64,000 bases of DNA. It comes from Arcobacter_B sp049472135. GTDB taxonomy: Bacteria; Campylobacterota; Campylobacteria; Campylobacterales; Arcobacteraceae. Position 1 is the first letter of the stretch, and each line of letters starts with the position of its first letter. Below are positions 33,656 to 42,740 of this stretch, one piece after another. The notes beneath the pieces are model-generated. The model had not been told where the DNA came from. It searched no databases and was given only the letters and a program-made list of their open reading frames with translations. The stretch spans positions 124,001-188,000 of the forward strand of contig NZ_JBMOVV010000004.1 of the NCBI RefSeq assembly GCF_049472135.1, given 5' to 3'. The position numbers were made by a program, and so were the translations under genes.

Positions 33656-33791
33656 ATTTTGTATCCTTGTATTTAATAAATATTTCAATTTATTAAACAT
33701 GATTATTTTCAGAAAACAAACATTTTATCTAAAATTTTAGTAATATTTGATTAAATAACAAATTTTTAATAACTTTCTTATGTAATTTCGG

Positions 33792-33797
33792 TATAAT
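33792..33797 (+). promoter_or_regulatory. -10 box for rpoD
   Basis: Perfect TATAAT 33 bases before the rpoD ATG, preceded by the AT-rich tract usual in Campylobacterota, then AAGAAGAGGA as ribosome binding site at 33811-33820. Confidence 0.65.
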
Positions 33798-33830
33798 AAA
33801 TGCCTATCTTAAGAAGAGGATTTTTCGTCA

Positions 33831-35693
33831 ATGAGTGCAAAAGATTTAAATAAAGCTATAGAGCAAACTGTAAAAGAATACAAAGACTCTATATTAACAT
33901 ATGAAAAAATTATTAAGATCTTTCCTAAAGCTCCATCAGCAGCAAACGTAAAAAAACTTTTAGCTTTTATACAGTTATATAATGTAACTGTAATTAGTTC
34001 ACAAGAACAAGCAAAAAGAATGAATGCTGAAGAAGCAAAAAAGAAAAGAGAACAAAGAGAAAAATTAATTGAAAACGAAGATGATGTTTTCGATTTATTA
34101 AAAAACAAAGAATTATTAGAGTGGTCTAGATCTGATTCTCCTGTAAGAATGTATCTAAGAGAAATGGGACAAATTCCATTACTTACAAAAGAAGAAGAGA
34201 TTGAAATTTCTAAAAAAATTGAAACAGGTGAAGATGTAATTCTTGATGCAATCTGTTATGTACCGTACTTAATTGATTTCATTTTAGAGTATAAAGAACC
34301 TTTAGTAAATAGAGAAAGAAAAGTAAAAGAGTTATTTAGAAACTTTGATGATGAAGATTCTGATGGAGACTCTGTAGATGACGCTGAAGAAGAGGTTTCT
34401 GAAGATGATTCTGATGATGAAGATGGTAAAGGGAAAAAACTTAAAAAAATTGATAAAAGAGCACAAACTATTATTGATTCATTTAAGATTTTAGAAAAAG
34501 CTAAAAAAGATTGGCTTAAATTCCTTGCTAAAGAAGAAGCAAAATCAGAAGATGAAATTCACCAAATGCAACATAATTTAGCAGTTGCATTTAAAAAGAA
34601 AATCTTAAAAGAAGCATTATTAGACTTAGGTCCTACTTCTAAACTTATTACAGAAATTGTAAAAGCAATGGAAACTGCACTTAAATCTGATACTGGATTT
34701 GACAGTGAATTAAAAAGATTAGAGTATAGATTACCATTATTTAATGATACTTTATTAGCTAATCACCAAAAGATTTTAGATAACATCATTAACTTATCTA
34801 AAGCACAAATTACTTCTATGGTTCCTGAAGCAACAATGGTTTCTACATATATGGAAATCAAAAAGTTATTCCAAACTAAAGAAGCATCTAAAGGTGGATT
34901 TGACCTTGAACCAGAAGAGTTAAAAGACGTTTTAGAGCAAATCAAAAGAGGTAAGCAAATTACTGATAAAGCTAAGACTAGAATGGCTAAATCAAACCTT
35001 AGACTTGTTGTATCTATTGCAAAAAGATATACAAACAGAGGTTTACCATTCCTAGACTTAATTCAAGAAGGTAATATTGGTCTAATGAAAGCCGTTGATA
35101 AGTTTGAATATAAAAAAGGTTATAAATTCTCTACTTATGCAACATGGTGGATTAGACAAGCAATTTCAAGAGCAATTGCTGACCAAGCTAGAACTATTAG
35201 AATTCCAATTCATATGATTGAAACTATTAATAGAATTAATAAAATTATTAGAAAAGGTATTCAAGAAAATGGTAAAGAGCCAGATGTAGAGGATATCGCA
35301 AAAGAAGTTGGACTTGCAGTTGATAAAGTAAAACAAGTAATTAAAATTACTAAAGAGCCTGTATCACTTGAAGCACCAATTGGTTCTGATGATGACGGTA
35401 AATTTGGTGACTTTGTACCAGATGAAAAAGCTCCAACACCAGTTGATAATATCATGAAAGAAGACTTACAAGGTCAAATTGATCAAATTCTTGCTCAATT
35501 AAATGAGAGGGAACAAGCGGTTGTTAGAATGAGATTTGGTTTAATGGAAGATGCATCTGACAGAACTTTAGAAGAGATTGGTAAAGAATTATCAGTTACT
35601 AGAGAAAGAGTTAGACAAATTGAATCAAGTGCAATTAAAAAACTAAAACACCCTAAAGTAGGTAAGAACCTTAAAAACTATGTTGAGAGTTAA
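33831..35693 (+). CDS. rpoD: Primary sigma factor RpoD
   Basis: 620 residues. Region 1.2 (SPVRMYLREMGQIPLLTKEE) begins near 103. A non-conserved region includes an unusually acidic insert (about 165-200, runs of Asp/Glu such as DDEDSDGDSVDDAEEE). Regions 2 and 3 follow (AKSNLRLVVSIAKRY, DLIQEGNIGLMKAVDKFEY, FSTYATWWIRQAI), and region 4 (DRTLEEIGKELSVTRERVRQ) ends the protein. It directs core promoter recognition. It is followed after three bases by a PAS/pseudokinase-like gene, so the two are likely cotranscribed. Confidence 0.97.
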   Translation: MSAKDLNKAIEQTVKEYKDSILTYEKIIKIFPKAPSAANVKKLLAFIQLYNVTVISSQEQAKRMNAEEAKKKREQREKLIENEDDVFDLLKNKELLEWSRSDSPVRMYLREMGQIPLLTKEEEIEISKKIETGEDVILDAICYVPYLIDFILEYKEPLVNRERKVKELFRNFDDEDSDGDSVDDAEEEVSEDDSDDEDGKGKKLKKIDKRAQTIIDSFKILEKAKKDWLKFLAKEEAKSEDEIHQMQHNLAVAFKKKILKEALLDLGPTSKLITEIVKAMETALKSDTGFDSELKRLEYRLPLFNDTLLANHQKILDNIINLSKAQITSMVPEATMVSTYMEIKKLFQTKEASKGGFDLEPEELKDVLEQIKRGKQITDKAKTRMAKSNLRLVVSIAKRYTNRGLPFLDLIQEGNIGLMKAVDKFEYKKGYKFSTYATWWIRQAISRAIADQARTIRIPIHMIETINRINKIIRKGIQENGKEPDVEDIAKEVGLAVDKVKQVIKITKEPVSLEAPIGSDDDGKFGDFVPDEKAPTPVDNIMKEDLQGQIDQILAQLNEREQAVVRMRFGLMEDASDRTLEEIGKELSVTRERVRQIESSAIKKLKHPKVGKNLKNYVES

Positions 35694-35696
35694 GAC

Positions 35697-36377
35697 ATGA
35701 ACTTCTTTGAAGAATGGGTTGATTTAGATTTAAACCCTATAATATCTTTTAACCAAAGTGGAAAAATCACTTACTCCAATAGTGAAGCTCAATTTTTGCT
35801 TAGTAGAATTAAGCAAAATGAGCTTTTTGAGTTAGCATTAAAATATGCTTCTCAATCTTTTGGAGCAAAAACTTCTTATATTAACTTATCTATGAAGAAC
35901 TATACTTTTTATGCTATTACAGTAAGATATGAAGATGAAGATGAGATTCATATGAAACTTTATAAAAGTGCAATGGTAAAAAAAGAGTCAAAACTAAATA
36001 TTTCTAATGTTGATAAAACTAATATCTTTACTATACTAGACTTAGCAATATCAACACAAAAAATCAAAAACCAAATCAATTATGTAAAGAACTATGATCC
36101 TTCAATCCCTGACTTTAAACTTGAAGCTAGTTCTTTTATAAAAGTAGTAAATGAAATACTTGAAACATTTAATATTGCGTCAACAATAAAGTGTTCAGTT
36201 ATGCTAAAAATTGGTGAATATATAAGAATTGATGGAAAGAAATACTCTTTAATTAGTGTAAAAATTCAATCAGATAAAAAAACGGATGTATCTATACTAA
36301 AAGCGAAAGAACATTCTGCGTTTATTTTAAGTTGTGAAGAAGATAGTATTACTATTGATTTACCTCTAATTATTTAA
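35697..36377 (+). CDS. PAS-like protein resembling a degenerate histidine kinase
   Basis: 226 residues, starting three bases after rpoD. The first 85 residues look like a PAS domain (NPIISFNQSGKITYSNSEAQ). The C-terminal half (SSFIKVVNEILETFN then DGKKYSLISVKIQ, ending SITIDLPLII) has the outline of a histidine-kinase ATPase domain, but no phospho-accepting histidine box and no N, G1 or G2 box can be seen. There are no membrane helices. A sensor-like or anti-sigma-like adapter is conceivable from the rpoD linkage, but function is unknown. Confidence 0.6.
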   Translation: MNFFEEWVDLDLNPIISFNQSGKITYSNSEAQFLLSRIKQNELFELALKYASQSFGAKTSYINLSMKNYTFYAITVRYEDEDEIHMKLYKSAMVKKESKLNISNVDKTNIFTILDLAISTQKIKNQINYVKNYDPSIPDFKLEASSFIKVVNEILETFNIASTIKCSVMLKIGEYIRIDGKKYSLISVKIQSDKKTDVSILKAKEHSAFILSCEEDSITIDLPLII

Positions 36378-36378
36378 A

Positions 36379-36417
36379 TTTATTCTCTAAGTTTTAAAAA
36401 TAAACTTAGAGAATAAA
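36379..36417. terminator. Sixteen-bp hairpin between convergent genes
   Basis: Perfect stem TTTATTCTCTAAGTTT with its complement and a seven-base loop. It overlaps the last codons of the membrane-protein gene at 36387. T runs outside the stem are weak on both strands. Confidence 0.6.
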
Positions 36418-36941
36418 ACACCAATAGGAACAACGCCTAATCCTACTAAAAATGCTACAGGTAGAAAAAGATTGTTATTATTTAATGCAAAGAATGCAAA
36501 AACTAATAAACCATATCCAAGAACTCTATAAATAGATAAAAAGCCCCCTGCACTAAATACAGTATTCTTTAAAGAATTTCTTTTTACCTTTGACTTCTCA
36601 TCTTTGATTATCTCTTTAATTTTTTCAGGAGTAAGTTCCTCTTCTGGAATCTCTTCATACTCACTATATAAATCAAATGGATCATCAATTTCATCTACTT
36701 TGTCTCTTTGCTCACTTGAATACTCTTGCTTTGAATAATCAATATTTGAAAGTCTGTTTTGAATATTTCTTTTATAAGAGAAAAATGATGTAATAGTAAT
36801 AAATAAAGAGGCTATAAATGCAGCTTGTGCATTTAATAGCCAATATTTATCATGAAAAGATAAAGAGTATAAAACCAAACAAAGATCAATAACTATAAAA
36901 ACCTTTGCAAAATCAATTATAGTTTTATTTATCTTCATCAT
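36387..36941 (-). CDS. Membrane protein, unknown
   Basis: 184 residues from ATG 36941, which overlaps the end of the AtpZ/AtpI-like gene by 17 bases. Two N-terminal helices (about 10-45), a charged acidic middle (EEYSEYEEIPEEEL-like) and two C-terminal helices (about 135-180) are visible. No family recognised. It is coupled to the AtpI-like gene, and AtpI-like proteins are assembly factors for membrane rings, so a membrane-assembly role is possible but speculative. Confidence 0.65.
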   Translation of the reverse strand: MMKINKTIIDFAKVFIVIDLCLVLYSLSFHDKYWLLNAQAAFIASLFITITSFFSYKRNIQNRLSNIDYSKQEYSSEQRDKVDEIDDPFDLYSEYEEIPEEELTPEKIKEIIKDEKSKVKRNSLKNTVFSAGGFLSIYRVLGYGLLVFAFFALNNNNLFLPVAFLVGLGVVPIGVLFSKFIFKT

Positions 36942-37236
36942 TATTATGTGGTTGATCTCCATGTTTAGCTCTATGAGCATATCTTGGATCGTTTTCTAAA
37001 CCTTCAAACTCTTTTTTAGCTCTTTTATAAGCTTTTTGTACATTAAGAACAGCTGCTGCTACACCCCAAAATACTCCAAGCCATAATGTCCACTCATAAC
37101 CTGTTAAAGATTTTAAACCATATCCTACACCAAATCCAATAGCAACTGCTGCAACCATTGAAATACCTAAAGATAAGTTATCTAAAGCTCTTAACTTACC
37201 TTGGTGTTTTGGTTCATTGTTTTCTATGTTTGCCAT
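36925..37236 (-). CDS. AtpZ/AtpI-family membrane protein
   Basis: 103 residues. LSLGISMVAAVAIGFGVGYG and the second helix WTLWLGVFWGVAAAVLNV, followed by a basic KAYKRAKKEF tail, match AtpZ/AtpI proteins that help assemble the ATP-synthase c-ring or transport Mg2+. No atp gene is in the window; in Campylobacterota this gene is commonly detached from the atp operon and lies near hemL, as I recall. Nine bases downstream of ppnP. Confidence 0.82.
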   Translation of the reverse strand: MANIENNEPKHQGKLRALDNLSLGISMVAAVAIGFGVGYGLKSLTGYEWTLWLGVFWGVAAAVLNVQKAYKRAKKEFEGLENDPRYAHRAKHGDQPHNNDEDK

Positions 37237-37245
37237 ATTAAAACC

Positions 37246-37560
37246 TTATTTTAAATATGAACAACAATAATCAGTAATTGTTTTAACTTTAATATCAAAA
37301 CTTGAATTTGCTGGAACATCAAAAGAAGTATTTGCTGTATATGTATTCCAAGTGTCACTTCCAGCTAATTTAACTTCTACTTCACCATCAAGAATTTCCA
37401 TTAATTCTGCTGCATTAGTACCAAAATTGTACTCACCTGGCATCATGATTCCTAAAGATTTACTCTCACCATCAGAATCTGTAAAAGATCTACTTGTAAC
37501 ATTACCATCAAAGTAAACATTTGCTTTTTTAACTAAATCAACGTTTTTTAAAATATCCAT
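37246..37560 (-). CDS. ppnP: Pyrimidine/purine nucleoside phosphorylase
   Basis: 104 residues, the full length of the DUF1255/YaiE cupin family shown in E. coli to phosphorolyse several nucleosides. KANVYFDGNVTSRSF, LGIMMPGEYNFGTNAAELME and FDVPANSSFDIKV are characteristic. It lies 12 bases after hemL and nine before the AtpI-like gene on the same strand. Confidence 0.9.
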   Translation of the reverse strand: MDILKNVDLVKKANVYFDGNVTSRSFTDSDGESKSLGIMMPGEYNFGTNAAELMEILDGEVEVKLAGSDTWNTYTANTSFDVPANSSFDIKVKTITDYCCSYLK

Positions 37561-37572
37561 TTTTTTTCCTAA

Positions 37573-38853
37573 TTATAAATTTTTCATTACTTCATCAGCT
37601 GCATTAATACAAGCTTCAATATCTTCATCTGAAATAGCAGTTGACATAAATCCTGCTTCATATTGAGAACAAGCAAAATAGAAGCCTTTCTTAATCATTT
37701 CATGGTGGAATTTTGCAAATCTATCAAAATCGCACTTTCCTACTTCTTTGAAGTTTGTTGGTACTTCTTCACAGAAGAAGAAACCAAACATAGAACCTCT
37801 TGTATCAACTTGTAGAGGAATGTTATTTTTAGTAGCTACTTTTTTTAATCCTGTAACTAACTTAACAGCTTTTACATTTAATTCTTCATAAATTGCTGGA
37901 TTAGCTTTTAATTTTTTAAGGTTTACTAGTCCTGCACTCATAGCAACTGGATTTCCACTTAATGTACCAGCTTGATAAACAGCACCATCTGGAGATAAAT
38001 GTCCCATAATCTCTTTTGAAGCAGCAAATGCACCAACAGGCATACCTGCACCAATTACTTTACCAAAAGTAATAATATCAGCTTGTTGTTCTAAAATACC
38101 ACTTGCACCTTTTAATGAAGCTCTAAATCCAGACATAACTTCATCATAAATTAATAAAGCACCATTTGCATCACATAACTCTCTACAAGCTTTTATGAAT
38201 TCAGCACTTGCAGGAACTAATCCCATATTTCCAGCTATTGGCTCAATTATAATACAAGCAATGTCATTTGAATCTTCGAAACATCTTTTTAAATTTTCAA
38301 TATTGTTATATTCACAAAGTAAAGTATGTTTTGTTAAATCTGCTGGAACACCTGGACTACTTGGACTACCAAAAGTAGCTAATCCTGAACCTGCTTGAAC
38401 TAATAAAGAATCCGAGTGACCATGATAACAACCTTCAAACTTAACAATATCATTTTTACCAGTTACACCTCTTGCTAATCTAATAGCAGACATTGTAGCT
38501 TCTGTTCCAGAACTTACGAATCTAACTTTATCAATATTATCAAACATTTCTACAATTTCGTTTGCAAGTTCAGTTTCTAAAACTGTTGGTGCCCCAAAAG
38601 ATAAACCATTTTTTGCTGTTTCAATAACTGCTTCTTCTACATCTTTATCAGCATGACCAAAAATTAATGGTCCCCATGATTGTACAAAATCCACATATTT
38701 ATTTCCATCAATATCGAAAAGATAAGCACCCTCACCTTTTTGAATAAATGGAGGAGTTCCACCTACACTTTTAAAAGCTCTTACTGGTGAATCAACACCA
38801 CCAGGAATTACTTCTTTTGCTTCTTCATATGCTTTTATTGACTTATCAAACAT
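37573..38853 (-). CDS. hemL: Glutamate-1-semialdehyde 2,1-aminomutase
   Basis: 426 residues from ATG 38853, which has GGATA upstream; a longer in-frame start lacks one. It makes 5-aminolevulinate from glutamate-1-semialdehyde (C5 route of haem synthesis). The PLP lysine is K265 in ITFGKVIGAGMPVGAF; IPGGVDSPVRAF, SSGTEATMSAIRLARG and YDEVMSGFR are diagnostic. First gene of hemL-ppnP-atpI-like. Confidence 0.96.
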   Translation of the reverse strand: MFDKSIKAYEEAKEVIPGGVDSPVRAFKSVGGTPPFIQKGEGAYLFDIDGNKYVDFVQSWGPLIFGHADKDVEEAVIETAKNGLSFGAPTVLETELANEIVEMFDNIDKVRFVSSGTEATMSAIRLARGVTGKNDIVKFEGCYHGHSDSLLVQAGSGLATFGSPSSPGVPADLTKHTLLCEYNNIENLKRCFEDSNDIACIIIEPIAGNMGLVPASAEFIKACRELCDANGALLIYDEVMSGFRASLKGASGILEQQADIITFGKVIGAGMPVGAFAASKEIMGHLSPDGAVYQAGTLSGNPVAMSAGLVNLKKLKANPAIYEELNVKAVKLVTGLKKVATKNNIPLQVDTRGSMFGFFFCEEVPTNFKEVGKCDFDRFAKFHHEMIKKGFYFACSQYEAGFMSTAISDEDIEACINAADEVMKNL

Positions 38854-38927
38854 TAAATATCCTATCCAGTAATAAATTTGTGATAGGATACCCAAAAAAT
38901 ATTTACGATATAGTAAAAAGTAATAAG

Positions 38928-40064
38928 TTAGGCTACAACTTGATTTTTTCCTGCATGTTTTGCCATATAAAGTGATTCATCTGCTTTAATAATAAAATCA
39001 TCAATAGAGTCTGAACCATTGTAAGAGCTAATACCCATAGAAATGGTATAGCTTAAATCTGTATTTTTATAAATTAATTCTTGTTCACTTATTGTTTTAC
39101 AAATTTTATTAGCTAATACTTTTGCTCCACTTAAATTTGTATTTGGCAATAAAAGTATAAACTCTTCTCCTCCATATCTAGCAACAATATCGCTTTCTCT
39201 TGTTAAATCAGTCAAATTTTTAGCAAGATTTTTTATAACAAAATCTCCAAGATGATGTCCATATGTGTCATTGATTAATTTAAAATTATCAATATCAATC
39301 ATGCAAACGCAAATATTATGTGAACTTCTTCTAGAAAGTTTTAATATTTTCATTGCAATTTTATAAAAGTATCTTCTATTATAAAGTTTTGTAAGACTAT
39401 CTGTATTAGCTAAATTCTTTAGTTTATACTCATTATTTTTAAGAATAAGATTGTTTTTACTTGCATTATACATAATTATAAAAAACAGTATTAAAAAAAG
39501 TGTTCCACTTAAAACAACTGAACTCATAATCTTTGAGGAAAGCTCTTCAAAACTACTTATTTGAGAACTAATATTGTAGTAAACTTCAAAAGCACCTAAA
39601 AATTTTGTACCTTTTAATATAGGTATATATATTTCTAATACAGAAATATCAGCTTTTTCATCAATTTCATAATAAATTTGACCCTTTGCTATTACATCAA
39701 AAAAATAACTAGCTGTTTCTTCTAATTTTGCTTCATTTTGATTTGAAGAATAAATAATCTTTCCATGTTCATCAAAATAATGTACTTTATAGATTTTAAA
39801 TATATTTAAATCATGCTCTAAATTTCTATCTAATTTTTCTTTATTTAAATTCTCAAAATCAATATTTTTAGAAATACGATATGTTAATCTTGTGGTATCA
39901 TCGATAATATTCGCTACAATTTGTTCTTTAAACGAGGGAATAATAGTGTTTTTCACTAGAAATGAGATAAATATCATTAAAGTAAAAACTAAAACGGTAA
40001 TAAGTAAATAAATTCTTGTTGTAAATATATTTCTTAAGATATTAAAAAATCTTTGTTCTTTCAA
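38928..40064 (-). CDS. Membrane-bound diguanylate cyclase
   Basis: 378 residues. Two membrane helices (about 17-38 and 182-200) enclose a periplasmic sensor region of about 140 residues, followed by a GGDEF domain with active site GGEEF at 298-302 and the inhibitory-site motif RESD at 289-292 at the correct spacing, so both catalysis and product feedback are predicted. It synthesises c-di-GMP. The start is TTG at 40064 (AGGG upstream). It stands between hemL and a divergent TonB-like gene. Confidence 0.92.
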   Translation of the reverse strand: MKEQRFFNILRNIFTTRIYLLITVLVFTLMIFISFLVKNTIIPSFKEQIVANIIDDTTRLTYRISKNIDFENLNKEKLDRNLEHDLNIFKIYKVHYFDEHGKIIYSSNQNEAKLEETASYFFDVIAKGQIYYEIDEKADISVLEIYIPILKGTKFLGAFEVYYNISSQISSFEELSSKIMSSVVLSGTLFLILFFIIMYNASKNNLILKNNEYKLKNLANTDSLTKLYNRRYFYKIAMKILKLSRRSSHNICVCMIDIDNFKLINDTYGHHLGDFVIKNLAKNLTDLTRESDIVARYGGEEFILLLPNTNLSGAKVLANKICKTISEQELIYKNTDLSYTISMGISSYNGSDSIDDFIIKADESLYMAKHAGKNQVVA

Positions 40065-40174
40065 AATAAACCCTAAAACTTATATAACTTTTAGTATAAC
40101 ACATAATAATAAAATAAAAGCTTATAAAAACATTGGTTAATGTTATATTAGTAATTTTTTACTATAATCCCATT

Positions 40175-40969
40175 ATGAAACTAATTTTAATGGCATTTTT
40201 ACTATCTATTACTTTTCATTTACTATTTCTTTTTCCTTTAACAAAAAAAGAGAATAAACAAATAGATAAAATCGAAAAAACTGAAAAAAAATCAACTGAA
40301 ATCACATATGTAAAACTAAAAAAGAAAGAAGAACCTAAGAAAGTTCAGATTGAAGAGCCAAAAAAAATAGAAAAAACTAAAATAGCTCAAAAGCTTGAAA
40401 AAACAGTTAAGACTAAAACAAAAACAAAAGAAAAAACTAAAAAAACAGCTACTATAAAAAAAACAAAGCCTAAAAAAGAGGTATCTAAAAAACAAATTGA
40501 GAAAACCCAAAAACTACAAAATAAAATTCTACAAGATCAAATAGTAAATAAGCAAGATTCCATTCAAAGTAGAACACTTGAAGACTTTTTATCACAAAGT
40601 AATAAACAAGAAGAACAAATGATAAATCAAGTTGAAAGACTTTATGGTAGAGAGTTTGAAACTTTTACAAAGGTACAAAAAGCTTTTATTAAGAAAAATT
40701 TAAATAAATTCCAAGCTATTACTCAAAGAGTCTTAAATCAAATGGGTTATCCATACATAGCAAGAAAAATGAGATTAGCAGGAAGTAATCAAGTCTCTTT
40801 TTTATTTCATCCAAATGGAGATATATCAAATCTTAGAATAACTAAATCTTCTGGATATTCAATATTTGATGATTACACATTAGATTTAATAAAAATTGCA
40901 TATAAAGATTACCCAAAACCTAAAACTGCTACAAAATTAATATTTGATGTAAACTATAGATTATATTAA
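40175..40969 (+). CDS. TonB-like energy transducer
   Basis: 264 residues from ATG 40175. One N-terminal membrane helix (LILMAFLLSITFHLLFLF) is followed by a long Lys/Glu/Thr-rich, proline-poor spacer (about 35-130), a helical segment and a C-terminal TonB-like domain (SFLFHPNGDISNLRITKSSG then FDDYTLDLIKIAYKDYPKP). TonB proteins link ExbBD to outer-membrane transporters. exbB, exbD and a receptor are not adjacent, so it may serve distant systems or be a TolA-like protein. The next gene starts 13 bases later. Confidence 0.8.
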   Translation: MKLILMAFLLSITFHLLFLFPLTKKENKQIDKIEKTEKKSTEITYVKLKKKEEPKKVQIEEPKKIEKTKIAQKLEKTVKTKTKTKEKTKKTATIKKTKPKKEVSKKQIEKTQKLQNKILQDQIVNKQDSIQSRTLEDFLSQSNKQEEQMINQVERLYGREFETFTKVQKAFIKKNLNKFQAITQRVLNQMGYPYIARKMRLAGSNQVSFLFHPNGDISNLRITKSSGYSIFDDYTLDLIKIAYKDYPKPKTATKLIFDVNYRLY

Positions 40970-40982
40970 AAGGAAGAAATAA

Positions 40983-41708
40983 ATGAACGAAAAAAATGGA
41001 TTCTTAAAAAAACTAATAAGTGGAAAACTATCCCTTAATATAGTATTTTGGATTTATTTTGTTTTATTAACATTGGTACTAAATAGTTTTATAGATTTAA
41101 ACTTAGATAATAGTTACTATGAACTTACTTTTAATAAAGAAGAAACTATAAAAAATTTAGTTTTATTTACAATACTTTTTTTATATACGATTTTTATTTT
41201 TGTAGCTGTTATAAAAACTGCAAATAATTACAAAGGTTCTAAGTTTTTATCTTTTTTTGCCAAATTAATAGTAACATTTAATCTAATAATAACTCTATTT
41301 ACAACACTTGACATTGTAAAGACTTATGCACTAGAAGACTATTTTATTCAGGTACAAATTGATTCCTATAAAGATAATTTGCCCATAAAAGTAAACTCTT
41401 ATACAAATTTAAAATATATTGATAAAGTTGAAAAAAAGATTGAATACACTTATCAAATAATCAACAAAAACTTTTCCCATGTAGCTGCTTTAAATCTTAA
41501 AAGTTTTGAAGAAGATGTTCAAAACTCTTTATGTGAAGATGAGACAACAAAAGAGTTACTTAAAAAAGATTATATTCTACAATATAATTATTTAGATAAT
41601 AAAGAGAAAGAACTTATTAAGATAACTACTACAAAAACTACTTGTGGGCCTTCAATTTATGATTTAGATATACTAAAAGATATACTTTACAAACAAGGTC
41701 AGATTTAA
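40983..41708 (+). CDS. Membrane protein, unknown
   Basis: 241 residues with three helices in the first half (about 15-38, 58-80 and 92-113), then a soluble, probably periplasmic, C-terminal half containing two cysteines (SLCEDET near 178 and TTCGPS near 222). No family recognised. AAAGGAAGAAATAA gives a good binding site; it probably shares a transcript with the TonB-like gene. Confidence 0.65.
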   Translation: MNEKNGFLKKLISGKLSLNIVFWIYFVLLTLVLNSFIDLNLDNSYYELTFNKEETIKNLVLFTILFLYTIFIFVAVIKTANNYKGSKFLSFFAKLIVTFNLIITLFTTLDIVKTYALEDYFIQVQIDSYKDNLPIKVNSYTNLKYIDKVEKKIEYTYQIINKNFSHVAALNLKSFEEDVQNSLCEDETTKELLKKDYILQYNYLDNKEKELIKITTTKTTCGPSIYDLDILKDILYKQGQI

Positions 41709-41777
41709 TTTTTTACATAGATTTAAACATAACTTAGTAAAATACGAAAATTTTAATAATTTATATCAAGGTAACAA

Positions 41778-42698
41778 ATGTTAACAGATAAGATAAGAAA
41801 GAAAGAAGAAGGCATTATTTTATATGGTATTACACCACCTAAAGTAAAGCACACAGAAGAAGAAATCAAAGAGATTGCAAAAAAACATGTTGAAAGAATC
41901 TCTAAATTAAATGTTGATGGTTTAGTTTTATATGATATTCAAGATGAATCAGATAGAACTGATGAAAAAAGACCTTTTCCATTTATCAAAACAATCAATC
42001 CTTGTGAGTATTCAAAAAACTATTTACAAGATTTAAAAACTCCAAGAATTGTATATAGAGCAGTTGGTAACTATAATGAAGAGAGATTTTCAGCTTGGCT
42101 TGAAGAGACTAAACAAAGTCAAGTTCACTCAGTATTTGTAGGTGCTGCTTCACATGAACAGCAAACAAATATTACACTAAAACAAGCTTATGAATTAAAA
42201 AGAAAAGTAAATGATAATCTTTGTTTAGGTGGTATTGCTATTCCTGAAAGACACTCTAAAAAGCACGATGAGCATTTAAGAGTAGCTTCAAAAATCAATA
42301 GCTCTTGTGAGTTTTTTATTACTCAATGTGTATATGACTTAGAAGCATCAAAGATATTTTTAACTGATTATGCAAAATATGTAAAAGAAAATAACCTAGA
42401 AATGGTTCCTATTATTTTTACATTAACTCCATGCGGTAGTGCAAAAACGCTTGACTTTATGAAATGGCTTGGTATTAATATTCCAAACTATTTAGAAGAG
42501 GATTTAAAAGAGTCAGGTAATATCCTAGAAGAGTCTGTAAAACTATCAAGAGATATATTTGAAGAGTTATATAAATTTGGTAAAAAAAGAGGAATTCCTG
42601 TAGGTTGTAATATCGAAAGTGTTGCAATTAGAAAAGAAGAAATTGAAGCCTCAGTTGACCTTCTTAATGAAGTTAAGAAAATAATTAAAGAAAACTAA
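41778..42698 (+). CDS. Methylenetetrahydrofolate-reductase-family protein
   Basis: 306 residues. The TIM-barrel family pattern is visible: ILYGITPPKVKHTEEEIKEI, DGLVLYDIQDESDR, LGGIAIPERH and FFITQCVYD. The residues differ from canonical MetF in the N-terminal segment (EITPPR in MetF against GITPPK here), so it may act on folate in another role or on a related substrate. AAGGTAAC precedes the ATG. A strong terminator follows immediately. Confidence 0.75.
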   Translation: MLTDKIRKKEEGIILYGITPPKVKHTEEEIKEIAKKHVERISKLNVDGLVLYDIQDESDRTDEKRPFPFIKTINPCEYSKNYLQDLKTPRIVYRAVGNYNEERFSAWLEETKQSQVHSVFVGAASHEQQTNITLKQAYELKRKVNDNLCLGGIAIPERHSKKHDEHLRVASKINSSCEFFITQCVYDLEASKIFLTDYAKYVKENNLEMVPIIFTLTPCGSAKTLDFMKWLGINIPNYLEEDLKESGNILEESVKLSRDIFEELYKFGKKRGIPVGCNIESVAIRKEEIEASVDLLNEVKKIIKEN

Positions 42699-42710
42699 AA
42701 GTATAGAAAA

Positions 42711-42740
42711 AAAGGCAACAAATTTAGTTGCCTTTTTTTT
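42711..42740. terminator. Bidirectional terminator between MTHFR-like gene and sodB
   Basis: Stem AAAGGCAAC/GTTGCCTTT with a seven-base loop and runs of T on both strands (A run before, T run after). It serves the plus-strand gene ending at 42698 and the minus-strand sodB ending at 42739. Confidence 0.9.

Noticed and set aside
36941..36980. Longer start for the membrane protein at 36387
   Set aside because: It would extend the overlap with the AtpI-like gene to 56 bases without a better binding site.
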